In this document: positions 52,030 through 60,541 of the stretch, piece by piece
Numbering within the stretch: position 1 is the first letter of the stretch
How the letters are laid out: each line of letters opens with the position of its first letter
NCBI RefSeq assembly: GCF_001050195.2
Contig: NZ_DF967965.1
Span: forward strand, 550,744-614,743
Length of the DNA: 64,000 bases
Source of the DNA: Anaerolinea thermolimosa
GTDB taxonomy: Bacteria; Chloroflexota; Anaerolineae; Anaerolineales; Anaerolineaceae
Direction of reading: 5' to 3'
Position numbers and translations under genes: made by a program
The notes under the pieces: generated by a model
Database searches by the model: none
What the model saw: the letters and a program-made list of their open reading frames with translations, nothing else
Told to the model about the DNA's origin: nothing

Positions 52030-54522
52030 ATGATTCTCGCTTTCCTGTCATGGTATGGAATTTTTATGCTGGTAGGGTGGCTGGGATTCTCTGTAGCCTA
52101 CCGGTTTCTTCCTTTTCTGCCTGGTCGTGGTTTTGCTTTGAGCAAAGCGCTGGGGCTTTTAATCTGGGCTTTTGGGTTCTGGGTAACGGCCTCGTTGCAT
52201 GTGGTGCAAAATGATGCTGGAGGCATCCTGCTCAGTCTGCTGGCGCTGGTGCTGATTGCCGGGGTGAGCCTGCGCTCCAATGCCAAAGAGCTGGTGGCCT
52301 GGGTGCGTAACCATGTGCGGTTGATCCTGGTCAGTGAAGGGTTATTTTTCGTGCTATTCGGGTTCTGGGCGGTAGTAAGGGCTGCCGCACCTGAGGCGGT
52401 TGGGACCGAAAAGCCGATGGAACTGGCGTTTATCCAGGCTATTCTTCGTTCGCCTTCGTTTCCACCGCATGATCCGTGGCTTTCAGGGTATGCCATTTCC
52501 TATTATTACTTTGGGTATGTGATGGTGGCCATGCTCTCACGATTTACGGGTGTGGCAGGAGAGGTGGGGTTCAACCTGGCGATTGCGGGGTGGTTTGGTC
52601 TGGCAGGGGTAGCCTCTTATGGGGTGCTGTATGAGCTTTTAGCTTCTGGATCCAGGCTCAAAATGCGGAAGGCCGCAGTACAGGCGTTACTGGCCCCTCT
52701 CTTTATTCTTCTGATCAGTAATCTGAACGGTCCGCTGGAGGTGCTTCATGCCGGAGGGGTACTCTGGCAACGCACACCATCTGGAGAGTGGCGGTCTTCT
52801 TTCTGGCGCTGGCTGGATATTCAGGAATTGAACCGTCCGCCTGCGGAACCTTTTTCCTGGGTGCCGAACCGGCCGGGGGGTATCTGGTGGTGGCGATCCT
52901 CGCGGGTGTTAACCGATTATGACCTTAATGGTGCGCCACGAGAGGTAATTGATGAATTCCCGGCGTTTTCTTTCATTCTGGGCGACCTTCATCCTCATGT
53001 GCTGGCGATGCCTTTCGGATTGCTGGCACTGGGGCTGGCACTGAATCTGTATTTTAAAGCGCGCACCCTGCCCTATTCCAGTGTTCGGCCTTCATTTCTG
53101 GTTGTGCAGTGGGATTTCTGGCTGGGGGTCGTCGGGCTGGGGGCGCTGGCTTTTCTGAATACCTGGGATTTCCCGATTTATGTTGCCATATATGTGGCGG
53201 CATGGATTCTGGGACGCGGTTCTTCGATGGGCTGGCAGTGGCAGTATGTCCGTGAAGGGATACTCCTGGGGTTGTTAACCGGTGTGGGGGGTGTTCTATT
53301 GTATGCCCCATTCTATACCGGGTTTGCTTCACAGGCCGGGGGGGTTCTGCCCAGTCTCTCCTTCTTTACCCGTGGAGTGCATTTCTGGGTGATGTTTGGG
53401 TCGCTTTTAATTCCGGCCATGGCATGGATTGTAACGGAACTTCCAGTGGAGAGGCGTCCTTTCTTTCTCGGGCGCGGGTTAGCCTGGGCTGCTGTGGGGG
53501 TATTCGGCCTGTGGTTGTTTTCGTATCTTGTGGGCATTTTTTACTATACTCTTCCCGGCATGGCAGATTTAATCACGGCTTTACAGGGGGGTGTTTCTCC
53601 GCAGATGGCCCTTCTGGGATCGTTTGCCAAACGCCTGGCGCAACCGGGAATGTGGCTCTCGATGCTTGCGATTTTAACGCTGGCGTTGAGCGTGTTTCTG
53701 GCTTTGAGCAGACTGGTTCCCGCAGATGAAAAGCATCTTTCACCCGGCTTGCAGGATCAGGCTTCGGTGGATGCAGATTCAGGAAAACTGTTTGTTTTAC
53801 TGCTTTTCCTGGCCGGGGTTGGGCTGGTGCTCTTGCCGGAATTTTTCTATCTGCGTGACCAGTTTGGCTGGCGCATGAATACTATTTTTAAGTTTTACTT
53901 CCAGGCATGGATGATCTGGGGAATTGTGGCGGGGTACGCTTCTGCCCGGTTGTTGGAGCGATTTTCTGCGGGGATTTCTGCCTGGGTGGTGAGAGCTGGC
54001 CTGGCTGTATTGCTCGTGATGGGCCTCGTTTATGGATTCTTCGGAGTGATGACACGCACCCAGGGGTTTCGCCCGGCGGAGTGGTCGTTAGACGGAGCAC
54101 TGGCCCTGCGTCGGTACCAGCCGGAGGAGTATGAAGCCATTCAGTGGTTGAAAACCGCACCGGCCGGGGTGGTTGCGGAGGCTGTGGGGGGGAGTTACAC
54201 GGAGTTTGCCCGGGTGGCTACTTTTAGCGGCGACCCAACTGTGCTTGGCTGGCCCGGGCACGAGAGTCAATGGCGCGGCGGTGCCAGAGAGATGGGCAGC
54301 CGGGAAAAAGATATCGAACTGCTCTATACCGTCCCCGATTGGGAAACTGCCCGGAGTATTATCGTCAGCTATAATATTCGATATATCTACGTGGGTTCGC
54401 TGGAATGGAGCAAGTATCGTGTTCGTGAAGAGAAGTTCCAGACGAACTTGCGGCTGATATTCCAAAACGCGTCGGTGCGCATTTATGAAGCACCCGCTTC
54501 CTTGTACGAGAAACTGGACTGA
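52030..54522 (+). CDS. DUF2298 (YYY) family membrane protein
   Basis: An 830-residue protein with ~16 hydrophobic segments, of the DUF2298 family (Chlor_Arch_YYY). Motifs matching the C-terminal half of the previous protein are EKPMELAFIQAILRS (~127), the YYY motif AISYYYFGYV (~153-162), and RMNTIFKFYFQAW (~614). The C-terminal ending DPTVLGWPGHESQWRG also recalls the fusion protein's SVVGWNWHQRQQR. It is thus a paralogue of that half. It begins three bases after the previous stop. The function of the family is not known. Confidence 0.9.
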   Translation: MILAFLSWYGIFMLVGWLGFSVAYRFLPFLPGRGFALSKALGLLIWAFGFWVTASLHVVQNDAGGILLSLLALVLIAGVSLRSNAKELVAWVRNHVRLILVSEGLFFVLFGFWAVVRAAAPEAVGTEKPMELAFIQAILRSPSFPPHDPWLSGYAISYYYFGYVMVAMLSRFTGVAGEVGFNLAIAGWFGLAGVASYGVLYELLASGSRLKMRKAAVQALLAPLFILLISNLNGPLEVLHAGGVLWQRTPSGEWRSSFWRWLDIQELNRPPAEPFSWVPNRPGGIWWWRSSRVLTDYDLNGAPREVIDEFPAFSFILGDLHPHVLAMPFGLLALGLALNLYFKARTLPYSSVRPSFLVVQWDFWLGVVGLGALAFLNTWDFPIYVAIYVAAWILGRGSSMGWQWQYVREGILLGLLTGVGGVLLYAPFYTGFASQAGGVLPSLSFFTRGVHFWVMFGSLLIPAMAWIVTELPVERRPFFLGRGLAWAAVGVFGLWLFSYLVGIFYYTLPGMADLITALQGGVSPQMALLGSFAKRLAQPGMWLSMLAILTLALSVFLALSRLVPADEKHLSPGLQDQASVDADSGKLFVLLLFLAGVGLVLLPEFFYLRDQFGWRMNTIFKFYFQAWMIWGIVAGYASARLLERFSAGISAWVVRAGLAVLLVMGLVYGFFGVMTRTQGFRPAEWSLDGALALRRYQPEEYEAIQWLKTAPAGVVAEAVGGSYTEFARVATFSGDPTVLGWPGHESQWRGGAREMGSREKDIELLYTVPDWETARSIIVSYNIRYIYVGSLEWSKYRVREEKFQTNLRLIFQNASVRIYEAPASLYEKLD

Positions 54523-54527
54523 TCTGT

Positions 54528-56255
54528 ATGCATGTGAAGAGACCAACCCTCGAAGACGTCCTGTTTTTAAGCGCCCTGCTGTTGGGGGGGCTGGTACGTT
54601 TTGCTGCTCTGGGGTCTGCCCCGCTGGATGATAGTGAGGCCAGGCTCGGCCTGCTGGCGTGGCAGCTGGCTCAGGGAGGAGAGGCTGTTCTTCCCGGGCA
54701 GCCGGCTTACCTCTTGTTGACCCGCGGGCTGTTTGAATTATTTGGCCCTACCAATTTTTTGGCGCGGTTCTGGCCGGCGCTGGCGGGGTGTGGTCTGGCA
54801 GGGGTGGCGTGGTTCCTTCGAGATCAGCTGGGGCGGAAGAGGAGCCTGCTTCTGGCTTTCTTCCTGGCGCTGGATCCGATCCTTGTGGGGACCTCGCGTT
54901 ATGCGGGAAGCCAGATGCTGGCCATTACCTGCCTGGTATGGATGCTGGCCGCTGGATGGCGTGGAAAGAGCGCTCTGGTCGGAGTATTCGCTGGCCTTGG
55001 GCTTCTTTGCGGTGCAACTTTCTGGACGGGAATCATTGCCTTTGGAGTGGTGCTCTGGCTGCTTCGAGCGGAGATAGTTATTCTCTGGCGAGAGGTATTG
55101 AACCCAAAGACCATCCTTATCTGGGGGGCAGCCAGTTTTCTTTTTCTGGGTACGGCCTTTTTAACCGAACCCCGCGGTTTGAGCGCGGCGGCCTCGGGAC
55201 TGGTGGAATATTTTCGCGGGTGGGTTGTTCCAGCGGGAATTTCGGTGCCTCGCCTGATGGGAGCCTTCTTTGCGTACGACCTGCCTGCGCTTCTCTTCGG
55301 GGGAATTGGCCTGGTACAGGCGCTTCGTGAGGGGCATCGTTCCTGGCGAATGATGGGTCTGTGGGGGGCGGGTTTACTGGTGCTGATCCTGGCCTGGCCG
55401 ACGCGTTCGGTGTTTGATGTCGCCTGGCTGGTTGTTCCGCTGCTGGCGTTTGGGGCTTATGCTCTGGCAGCACCCTTCCTCCTTGAAAAGGATGAGCATC
55501 TCCCGGCGCTTGGACAGGCGGCGATTACAGCGGGACTGGGATTTTATATCATTTACTCTTTCCTCCGGGTACCGCTTCAGACGGTAGCCGGTTCACCGGT
55601 TGCGGCGGAGTACGCCCTGCGCATGATGATTGCGCTGGTGATGATTTTTGCCATTTCAGCACTGGTGGCGTGGGGATGGAGCCTTCGACCGGTGTGGAGT
55701 GGCTTTCGCCGTGCAGGTGTTCTGTTCCTTGGCATTTTGTGGTTTTCGGCGTTGTTTCATGTGATGGGGGTTTCCCGTCATCCGTGGGCGGAACTTCTAC
55801 GTGAAGCTCCCCGGGTTCAAGACGCCGATCTGGTAACCAAGATTATGGGGCAAATTCAACAATGGCGCCCCGATCCGCACACCCCACTGCAGGTCGCCGT
55901 GCTGGATATGGATCGTCCATCCATGCGCTGGTTACTGCGAGGATATTCTCAGGTGCTTTTTACCAGCATTCTGGAAGCGAACAGCCACCCTGAGATCATT
56001 CTCACCCCTGCTGATGTCAGTGTTGAAGTGGGCAGTGCTTACCGGGGGCAGGAACTGACCTGGACATTAACCCCTGCGTGGAGTCTGGTGGCCCCCAATG
56101 AATGGTTGCACTGGTTGTTTTTCCGCGATGTGGCGGTTGAGGGGCAGGAAGCCAGCCGTATCATCCTCTGGGTTCGTGCAGATGCCTTCCCGGGTGGACT
56201 TTCGGGAACTGCTCCGGCGGAGAGTCAACCCTCCCAGGGGTCATCTCAAAATTAA
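54528..56255 (+). CDS. GT39/Agl23-like membrane protein
   Basis: A 575-residue membrane protein with about 12 helices. The first loop has APLDDSEARLGLLAWQLA, where D34/D35 and E37 resemble the acidic pair of GT-C glycosyltransferases. The family resembles the 'flippase activity-associated' Agl23 proteins, which in archaea and Chloroflexi occur beside DUF2298 genes. The last ~130 residues are soluble. It starts five bases after the DUF2298 gene, and cytidylate kinase follows after 19 bases. Confidence 0.78.
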   Translation: MHVKRPTLEDVLFLSALLLGGLVRFAALGSAPLDDSEARLGLLAWQLAQGGEAVLPGQPAYLLLTRGLFELFGPTNFLARFWPALAGCGLAGVAWFLRDQLGRKRSLLLAFFLALDPILVGTSRYAGSQMLAITCLVWMLAAGWRGKSALVGVFAGLGLLCGATFWTGIIAFGVVLWLLRAEIVILWREVLNPKTILIWGAASFLFLGTAFLTEPRGLSAAASGLVEYFRGWVVPAGISVPRLMGAFFAYDLPALLFGGIGLVQALREGHRSWRMMGLWGAGLLVLILAWPTRSVFDVAWLVVPLLAFGAYALAAPFLLEKDEHLPALGQAAITAGLGFYIIYSFLRVPLQTVAGSPVAAEYALRMMIALVMIFAISALVAWGWSLRPVWSGFRRAGVLFLGILWFSALFHVMGVSRHPWAELLREAPRVQDADLVTKIMGQIQQWRPDPHTPLQVAVLDMDRPSMRWLLRGYSQVLFTSILEANSHPEIILTPADVSVEVGSAYRGQELTWTLTPAWSLVAPNEWLHWLFFRDVAVEGQEASRIILWVRADAFPGGLSGTAPAESQPSQGSSQN

Positions 56256-56274
56256 ACCATGGATTGGGAAATGG

Positions 56275-56985
56275 ATGAAAAAGAAACCCTCTACGATAGC
56301 CATTGATGGCCCGGCTGCGTCGGGCAAATCTACCATTGCTGAGAAGCTGGCCAGAGAGCTGGGGTATCTGTTTTTTGACACCGGTGTGATGTATCGCGCA
56401 GTGACCCTGGCGGCGTTGCGCAGGCTGGGAACGGTGGAAGATGAAACGGCGGTCTCTCAGCTGGCCGCAGAAGTGGATATTGATATTACCCCTCCCAGTA
56501 AAGAAGATGGGAGAAAGTACGATGTATTGCTGGATGGTGAAGATGTCACCTGGGAAATTCGCTCTCGTGAGGTAGAAGCGAGTGTGTCTCAGGTGTCGGC
56601 TTATCCCGGGGTTCGGAAGGCCATGACCGACCAACAGCGGAGGATTGGCCTGCGCGGGCATTGTGTGATGGTGGGACGTGATATTGGCACGGTGGTACTT
56701 CCCGAGGCGGATTTGAAAATCTATCTGGTGGCTTCACCCGAAGAACGGGCGCGACGACGCCACCAGGAAAATCTTCAACGGGGATTGGCGAGCGACTACT
56801 CAGCCATTCTTCAGGCTATGATTCGCCGGGACCAGATCGATTCTACACGGCAGGTTGCGCCGTTAAAACCTGCCGAAGATGCCCACATTATTGACACCGA
56901 TGGCTTGAGCATTGAGGAGGTGCTCGGTCGGGTGAGATCGTTGCTCGAAGATTGTGCGCGAGCAGAGACTGACCTCAATGGGTAA
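56275..56985 (+). CDS. cmk: Cytidylate kinase
   Basis: A 236-residue CMP/dCMP kinase. Key parts are the P-loop AIDGPAASGKST (9-20), FFDTGVMYRAVTLAAL, MVGRDIGTVVLPEADLKIYL, and SPEERARRRHQENL in the lid. The enzyme makes CDP for nucleic acids and phospholipids. I placed the start at the ATG beginning MKKKPSTIAI; the frame runs 59 codons further upstream, but that part overlaps the preceding gene and is not conserved. Confidence 0.96.
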   Translation: MKKKPSTIAIDGPAASGKSTIAEKLARELGYLFFDTGVMYRAVTLAALRRLGTVEDETAVSQLAAEVDIDITPPSKEDGRKYDVLLDGEDVTWEIRSREVEASVSQVSAYPGVRKAMTDQQRRIGLRGHCVMVGRDIGTVVLPEADLKIYLVASPEERARRRHQENLQRGLASDYSAILQAMIRRDQIDSTRQVAPLKPAEDAHIIDTDGLSIEEVLGRVRSLLEDCARAETDLNG

Positions 56986-57016
56986 ACGGGCGGTTCAGCA
57001 GGGTAGAGGAGGGGGA

Positions 57017-59452
57017 ATGGATCGCTTACGGCTGTTGCTGGTTGGGTTTCATCGGAAAGATCTCCCGGTAGTGGTGGAGAAAATCCGGCGGGTGCACCCG
57101 GGGGCGGAGTGGTTTTCGGCTCAATTAGAGGATGTGATCAGCGGTAAGGTACAGACAGGAGTTTTTGACGGGATCCTCTGGTGGGATGATCCTGCCCTGG
57201 CGAATCAAAGTGTAAATCTGGAGTGCCTGAGGGAGAAAATTGTTCTGGCCGGCTCTATCGTGCTGGGGCCGGCACCAGATAGGGCTTTCCTTCCAGCGTT
57301 TCTACCGGGGGTTGAAGGGGTATTTACGCTCCAAGATCCCTCCTTTGAAGAGGCTCTCACCCGGGTGAGGGCCTCTGAGAACCACCAGCGTGTGTTGGGG
57401 GTCCGTGACGAACAGGCCACTTATTTACCGGGGGCTGATCTTTCCGATCTGCACCACCGTATCAACCAGGTCTCGGGCACGGGGAATTTCCTCGAGGCTT
57501 TTTTTGACATTTTCGCGTTAATTGTCGTCGTTCTGGATCGAGAAGGGAAAATCCTTTTCTTCAACCGACGTGCAGAGATGGTAACCGGTTATTTGCTGGC
57601 TGAAGTACGGGGGAAGTTATTCCAGGATGTGTTTCTCCTTCCTGAAGAGGTGGATGGGGTCATGGAAGTGTTCAACCGGCTGCGCCGGGGGGATTATCCG
57701 AATCAGTACCAGAATTCATGGCTGTGCCGCGATGGTAGCACCCGGAGAATCGAATGGTCGAACACTGTGCTGGAGGATTCACAGGGAGAGGTGCGCTACA
57801 TTATCGGGATGGGGGTGGACATCACGGAGGATTACCGGAAGGCCCAGGCTTTACGCGAGTCGGAGGAGCGCTTTGCCAGCGTGTTTCGGGCGAACCCGAT
57901 GGGCATGGCCATTTTGAGCTATCCGGATGGCAAAATTATCGAGGTGAACCGGGCGCTGGCTGGGGTGTTGGGGCGCTCACCGATGGATCTGATTGGGAAA
58001 CCCTATGATGCCTTGGGATTGTTAACCCAGGAGGATTTTTTTGTCGAACGGTTGGTCGTGGGTGGTTCAAGCAACCCGGTTTTTACCGCAGAACGAAAAG
58101 TGTTGAGCCCAGAGGGAACTATTCGTCACGTTTCTGTGAGCTTGGATGTTTTTCTGTACGGTAGTCTCCCTTCTTTTTTGCTCTCGGTGCAAGATATTAC
58201 CGAAAGGATGCTGATTGAAGAACGCACTCGCCGGTTCAATGAGGAGCTTGAAGAACGTGTGCTGGAGCGCACCGCAGCCCTTGAGGCGGTCAACCGTGAA
58301 TTACAGGCTGAAATCAGTTTTCGGAAGGCTATAGAGGCAACCACGCGGCGCTTAATGCAAATTATATGGGAAACAACCGATGTGGTGGCAATTTTTGACC
58401 TCGAAGGACGGGTGTTATATTTAAATAAAGCCGGCAGGCGCCTGTTTGGCATGAACGAACTGGATACAGTAACCCATCTGTGTTTCCTATCCATTTATTC
58501 CGAAGAAGTCAGGCAAACCCGACTGGAAGCGGTACTGCGTACGTTGGAACAGGAGAACCTCTGGCATGGAGAAGTGGAGATGCAGTTGCCAGATGGGCGC
58601 TTGGTGCCAGTCTCACAGGTGGTGCTGGCACACCGAAACCAGGAAGGGAAGATCGAATTTTATTCGACCATTGCGCGAGACATAACGGAACAACGAAGAG
58701 TGTTGGAGGAATTGAGGCGGGCTTACCAAAAAGAAATTGAGGTCAACCGCATGCGGGCAAATTTCTTTTCCATGACGTCACACCAGTTCCGCACACCCTT
58801 AAGTACCATTTTATCCTCGGTGGAACTGCTGGAGCATTACGGGAACCGATGGCCTGAGGAAAAGCGCGCCGCTCATTTACGGAAAATTCGGGAGAGCACC
58901 CTTGAACTGGATCAATTGCTCAAAGATATACTGGAGGTGAGTCGGCTCGATGGGCAGTTTGGTACCCTGCTGGTTGAGGCGATTGAAGTGCCACTGCTCA
59001 TTGAGCGGGTCGTTGAGAAACTTCAATGGGTTGATAGGCATGCTCATCCAATCCGGGTAGATTGCGCGGCCGATTCCAGGGTGCTTTACTCCGACCGCCA
59101 TGCGCTGGAACGAATTTTGGAAAATTTAATCTCGAATGCGCTGAAATATTCGCCCCCTGGAGAGCCCGTTGAGGTGGTGGCACGGCCTGCAGGAGAAGGA
59201 ATGGAGGTGAGGGTGTCTGATCAGGGAATAGGCATCCCAGAGGAAGACCGCTCTTTCATATTCCAGCCATTTCACCGTGGGCGGAACGTGGTAGATATTC
59301 CCGGTTCGGGGATCGGGCTGATGATTGTTGAAAAATCACTTTCGTTGATCGGTGGAGAAATTCAAATCGATAGCCGTCTTGGGGAGGGTACGGTAGTGCA
59401 TCTATTTTTGCCAAACCTGAAGCCGTCTCCAGGAGAAGATCAGCGGAGGTAG
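57017..59452 (+). CDS. Multi-PAS sensor histidine kinase
   Basis: An 811-residue soluble histidine kinase. An N-terminal ~125-residue receiver-like but degenerate domain (LRLLLVGFHRKDLPVVVEKI, lacking a normal phosphorylation site) is followed by three PAS domains (about 150-275, 280-400 and 455-570), a coiled coil (~405-450), HisKA with His589 (SMTSHQFRTPLSTIL) and an intact HATPase (ENLISNALKYSPPGE, SDQGIGIPEEDR, GSGIGLMIVEKS). I chose the ATG after GAGGAGGGGG. The response regulator begins three bases after its stop. Confidence 0.92.
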   Translation: MDRLRLLLVGFHRKDLPVVVEKIRRVHPGAEWFSAQLEDVISGKVQTGVFDGILWWDDPALANQSVNLECLREKIVLAGSIVLGPAPDRAFLPAFLPGVEGVFTLQDPSFEEALTRVRASENHQRVLGVRDEQATYLPGADLSDLHHRINQVSGTGNFLEAFFDIFALIVVVLDREGKILFFNRRAEMVTGYLLAEVRGKLFQDVFLLPEEVDGVMEVFNRLRRGDYPNQYQNSWLCRDGSTRRIEWSNTVLEDSQGEVRYIIGMGVDITEDYRKAQALRESEERFASVFRANPMGMAILSYPDGKIIEVNRALAGVLGRSPMDLIGKPYDALGLLTQEDFFVERLVVGGSSNPVFTAERKVLSPEGTIRHVSVSLDVFLYGSLPSFLLSVQDITERMLIEERTRRFNEELEERVLERTAALEAVNRELQAEISFRKAIEATTRRLMQIIWETTDVVAIFDLEGRVLYLNKAGRRLFGMNELDTVTHLCFLSIYSEEVRQTRLEAVLRTLEQENLWHGEVEMQLPDGRLVPVSQVVLAHRNQEGKIEFYSTIARDITEQRRVLEELRRAYQKEIEVNRMRANFFSMTSHQFRTPLSTILSSVELLEHYGNRWPEEKRAAHLRKIRESTLELDQLLKDILEVSRLDGQFGTLLVEAIEVPLLIERVVEKLQWVDRHAHPIRVDCAADSRVLYSDRHALERILENLISNALKYSPPGEPVEVVARPAGEGMEVRVSDQGIGIPEEDRSFIFQPFHRGRNVVDIPGSGIGLMIVEKSLSLIGGEIQIDSRLGEGTVVHLFLPNLKPSPGEDQRR

Positions 59453-59455
59453 AGT

Positions 59456-60538
59456 GTGACTCGGATTTTGGTGATCGAGGACGAAAAGCGAGTTCTGGAA
59501 AACATTCTCGAACTTCTCAATGCCGAAGGATTCGAGACCTGCGGGGCTTGTGATGGAGAGCAAGGGTTTCAGAAAATTCTCACTGAACACCCGGATCTTA
59601 TTCTATGTGATGTGCGCATGCCACGCCTTGATGGCCTGGGGTTGCTGGCGCGCATAAGTAAAATCCAGGATGTGGCACATATCCCATTCATTTTCTTAAC
59701 CGCTTTATCAGAACGGGCAGACCTGCGCGTCGCCATGGAACTTGGTGCTGATGATTACATCCCCAAACCTTTTGGGAGGAAGGAATTGCTTGACGCTATT
59801 TCCAGGCGATTGCAAAAACACGATGGCTTGATTCAAAGTGTGAAGCGAAAAACTGTGCTTGAGAATGCATGGATGGCATGGAGAATGCCAATCGAAATTG
59901 AGAGTGCGTTGACGAATACCTTGAATTTTGTACAAACCATTGAGGCTCAGGTGAGTGAAGAAAGCTCGCTGGCTTTGGCAGTGCAGGGACTGCGGAGTTC
60001 AGCCCATCAACTGGCGCATGCTGTGCAAAATTATAGTTTGTGGCTTCGTTTGAGATTCCACTCCCGCGAGTCGGTGCCGGGGCCGGAATTGCTTTCAGGA
60101 ACTCAACGAGTAAAGTCAATGATCGAAGAAATGGCACTGGCGTCTGCCTGGCAAAGTCATCGTAGGGATGACCTGCAATTGAGCGTGGATGAGGCTACTG
60201 TGGGAGTGAGCCTTCCGGTAGTGCAACGCATTGTGGAAGAGCTATTGACTCACGCATTCTCCCATACCATGCAGGGCGATAAGGTTAATCTCCAGGGGCG
60301 GTTGAATATCAGGAGAAACACCTACACGCTTGAGGTTACCTATACTCAGAGTTATGGGGGAGAGGAGTTGCCCTCTGTTTTTGGGGGCGACGACGAGGAG
60401 AAAATGTTACACTACGGGTTGAGCCTGGCTGTAGTGAAAGAACTGGCGGGTACATTTGCCGGACAATTTACGATCTTGCGAGATGAGGATGGGAAGATTT
60501 GTTATCAGGTGGTTTTCCCAATGAAGTTGGAGGAATGA
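59456..60538 (+). CDS. Response regulator with a degenerate histidine-kinase-like C-terminus
   Basis: A 360-residue protein. Residues 1-120 are a full receiver with D9, E10, phosphoacceptor D52 (LILCDVRMP) and K105 region (YIPKPFG). Residues ~140-360 resemble a kinase core. A helical part lacks the H-box, and an ATPase-like fold follows in which VQRIVEELLTHAFSH replaces the N-box asparagine and YGLSLAVVKELAG resembles the last glycine box. The DxGxG box is missing. It probably does not bind ATP normally. It pairs with the kinase three bases upstream. Confidence 0.87.
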   Translation: MTRILVIEDEKRVLENILELLNAEGFETCGACDGEQGFQKILTEHPDLILCDVRMPRLDGLGLLARISKIQDVAHIPFIFLTALSERADLRVAMELGADDYIPKPFGRKELLDAISRRLQKHDGLIQSVKRKTVLENAWMAWRMPIEIESALTNTLNFVQTIEAQVSEESSLALAVQGLRSSAHQLAHAVQNYSLWLRLRFHSRESVPGPELLSGTQRVKSMIEEMALASAWQSHRRDDLQLSVDEATVGVSLPVVQRIVEELLTHAFSHTMQGDKVNLQGRLNIRRNTYTLEVTYTQSYGGEELPSVFGGDDEEKMLHYGLSLAVVKELAGTFAGQFTILRDEDGKICYQVVFPMKLEE

Positions 60539-60541
60539 GGG

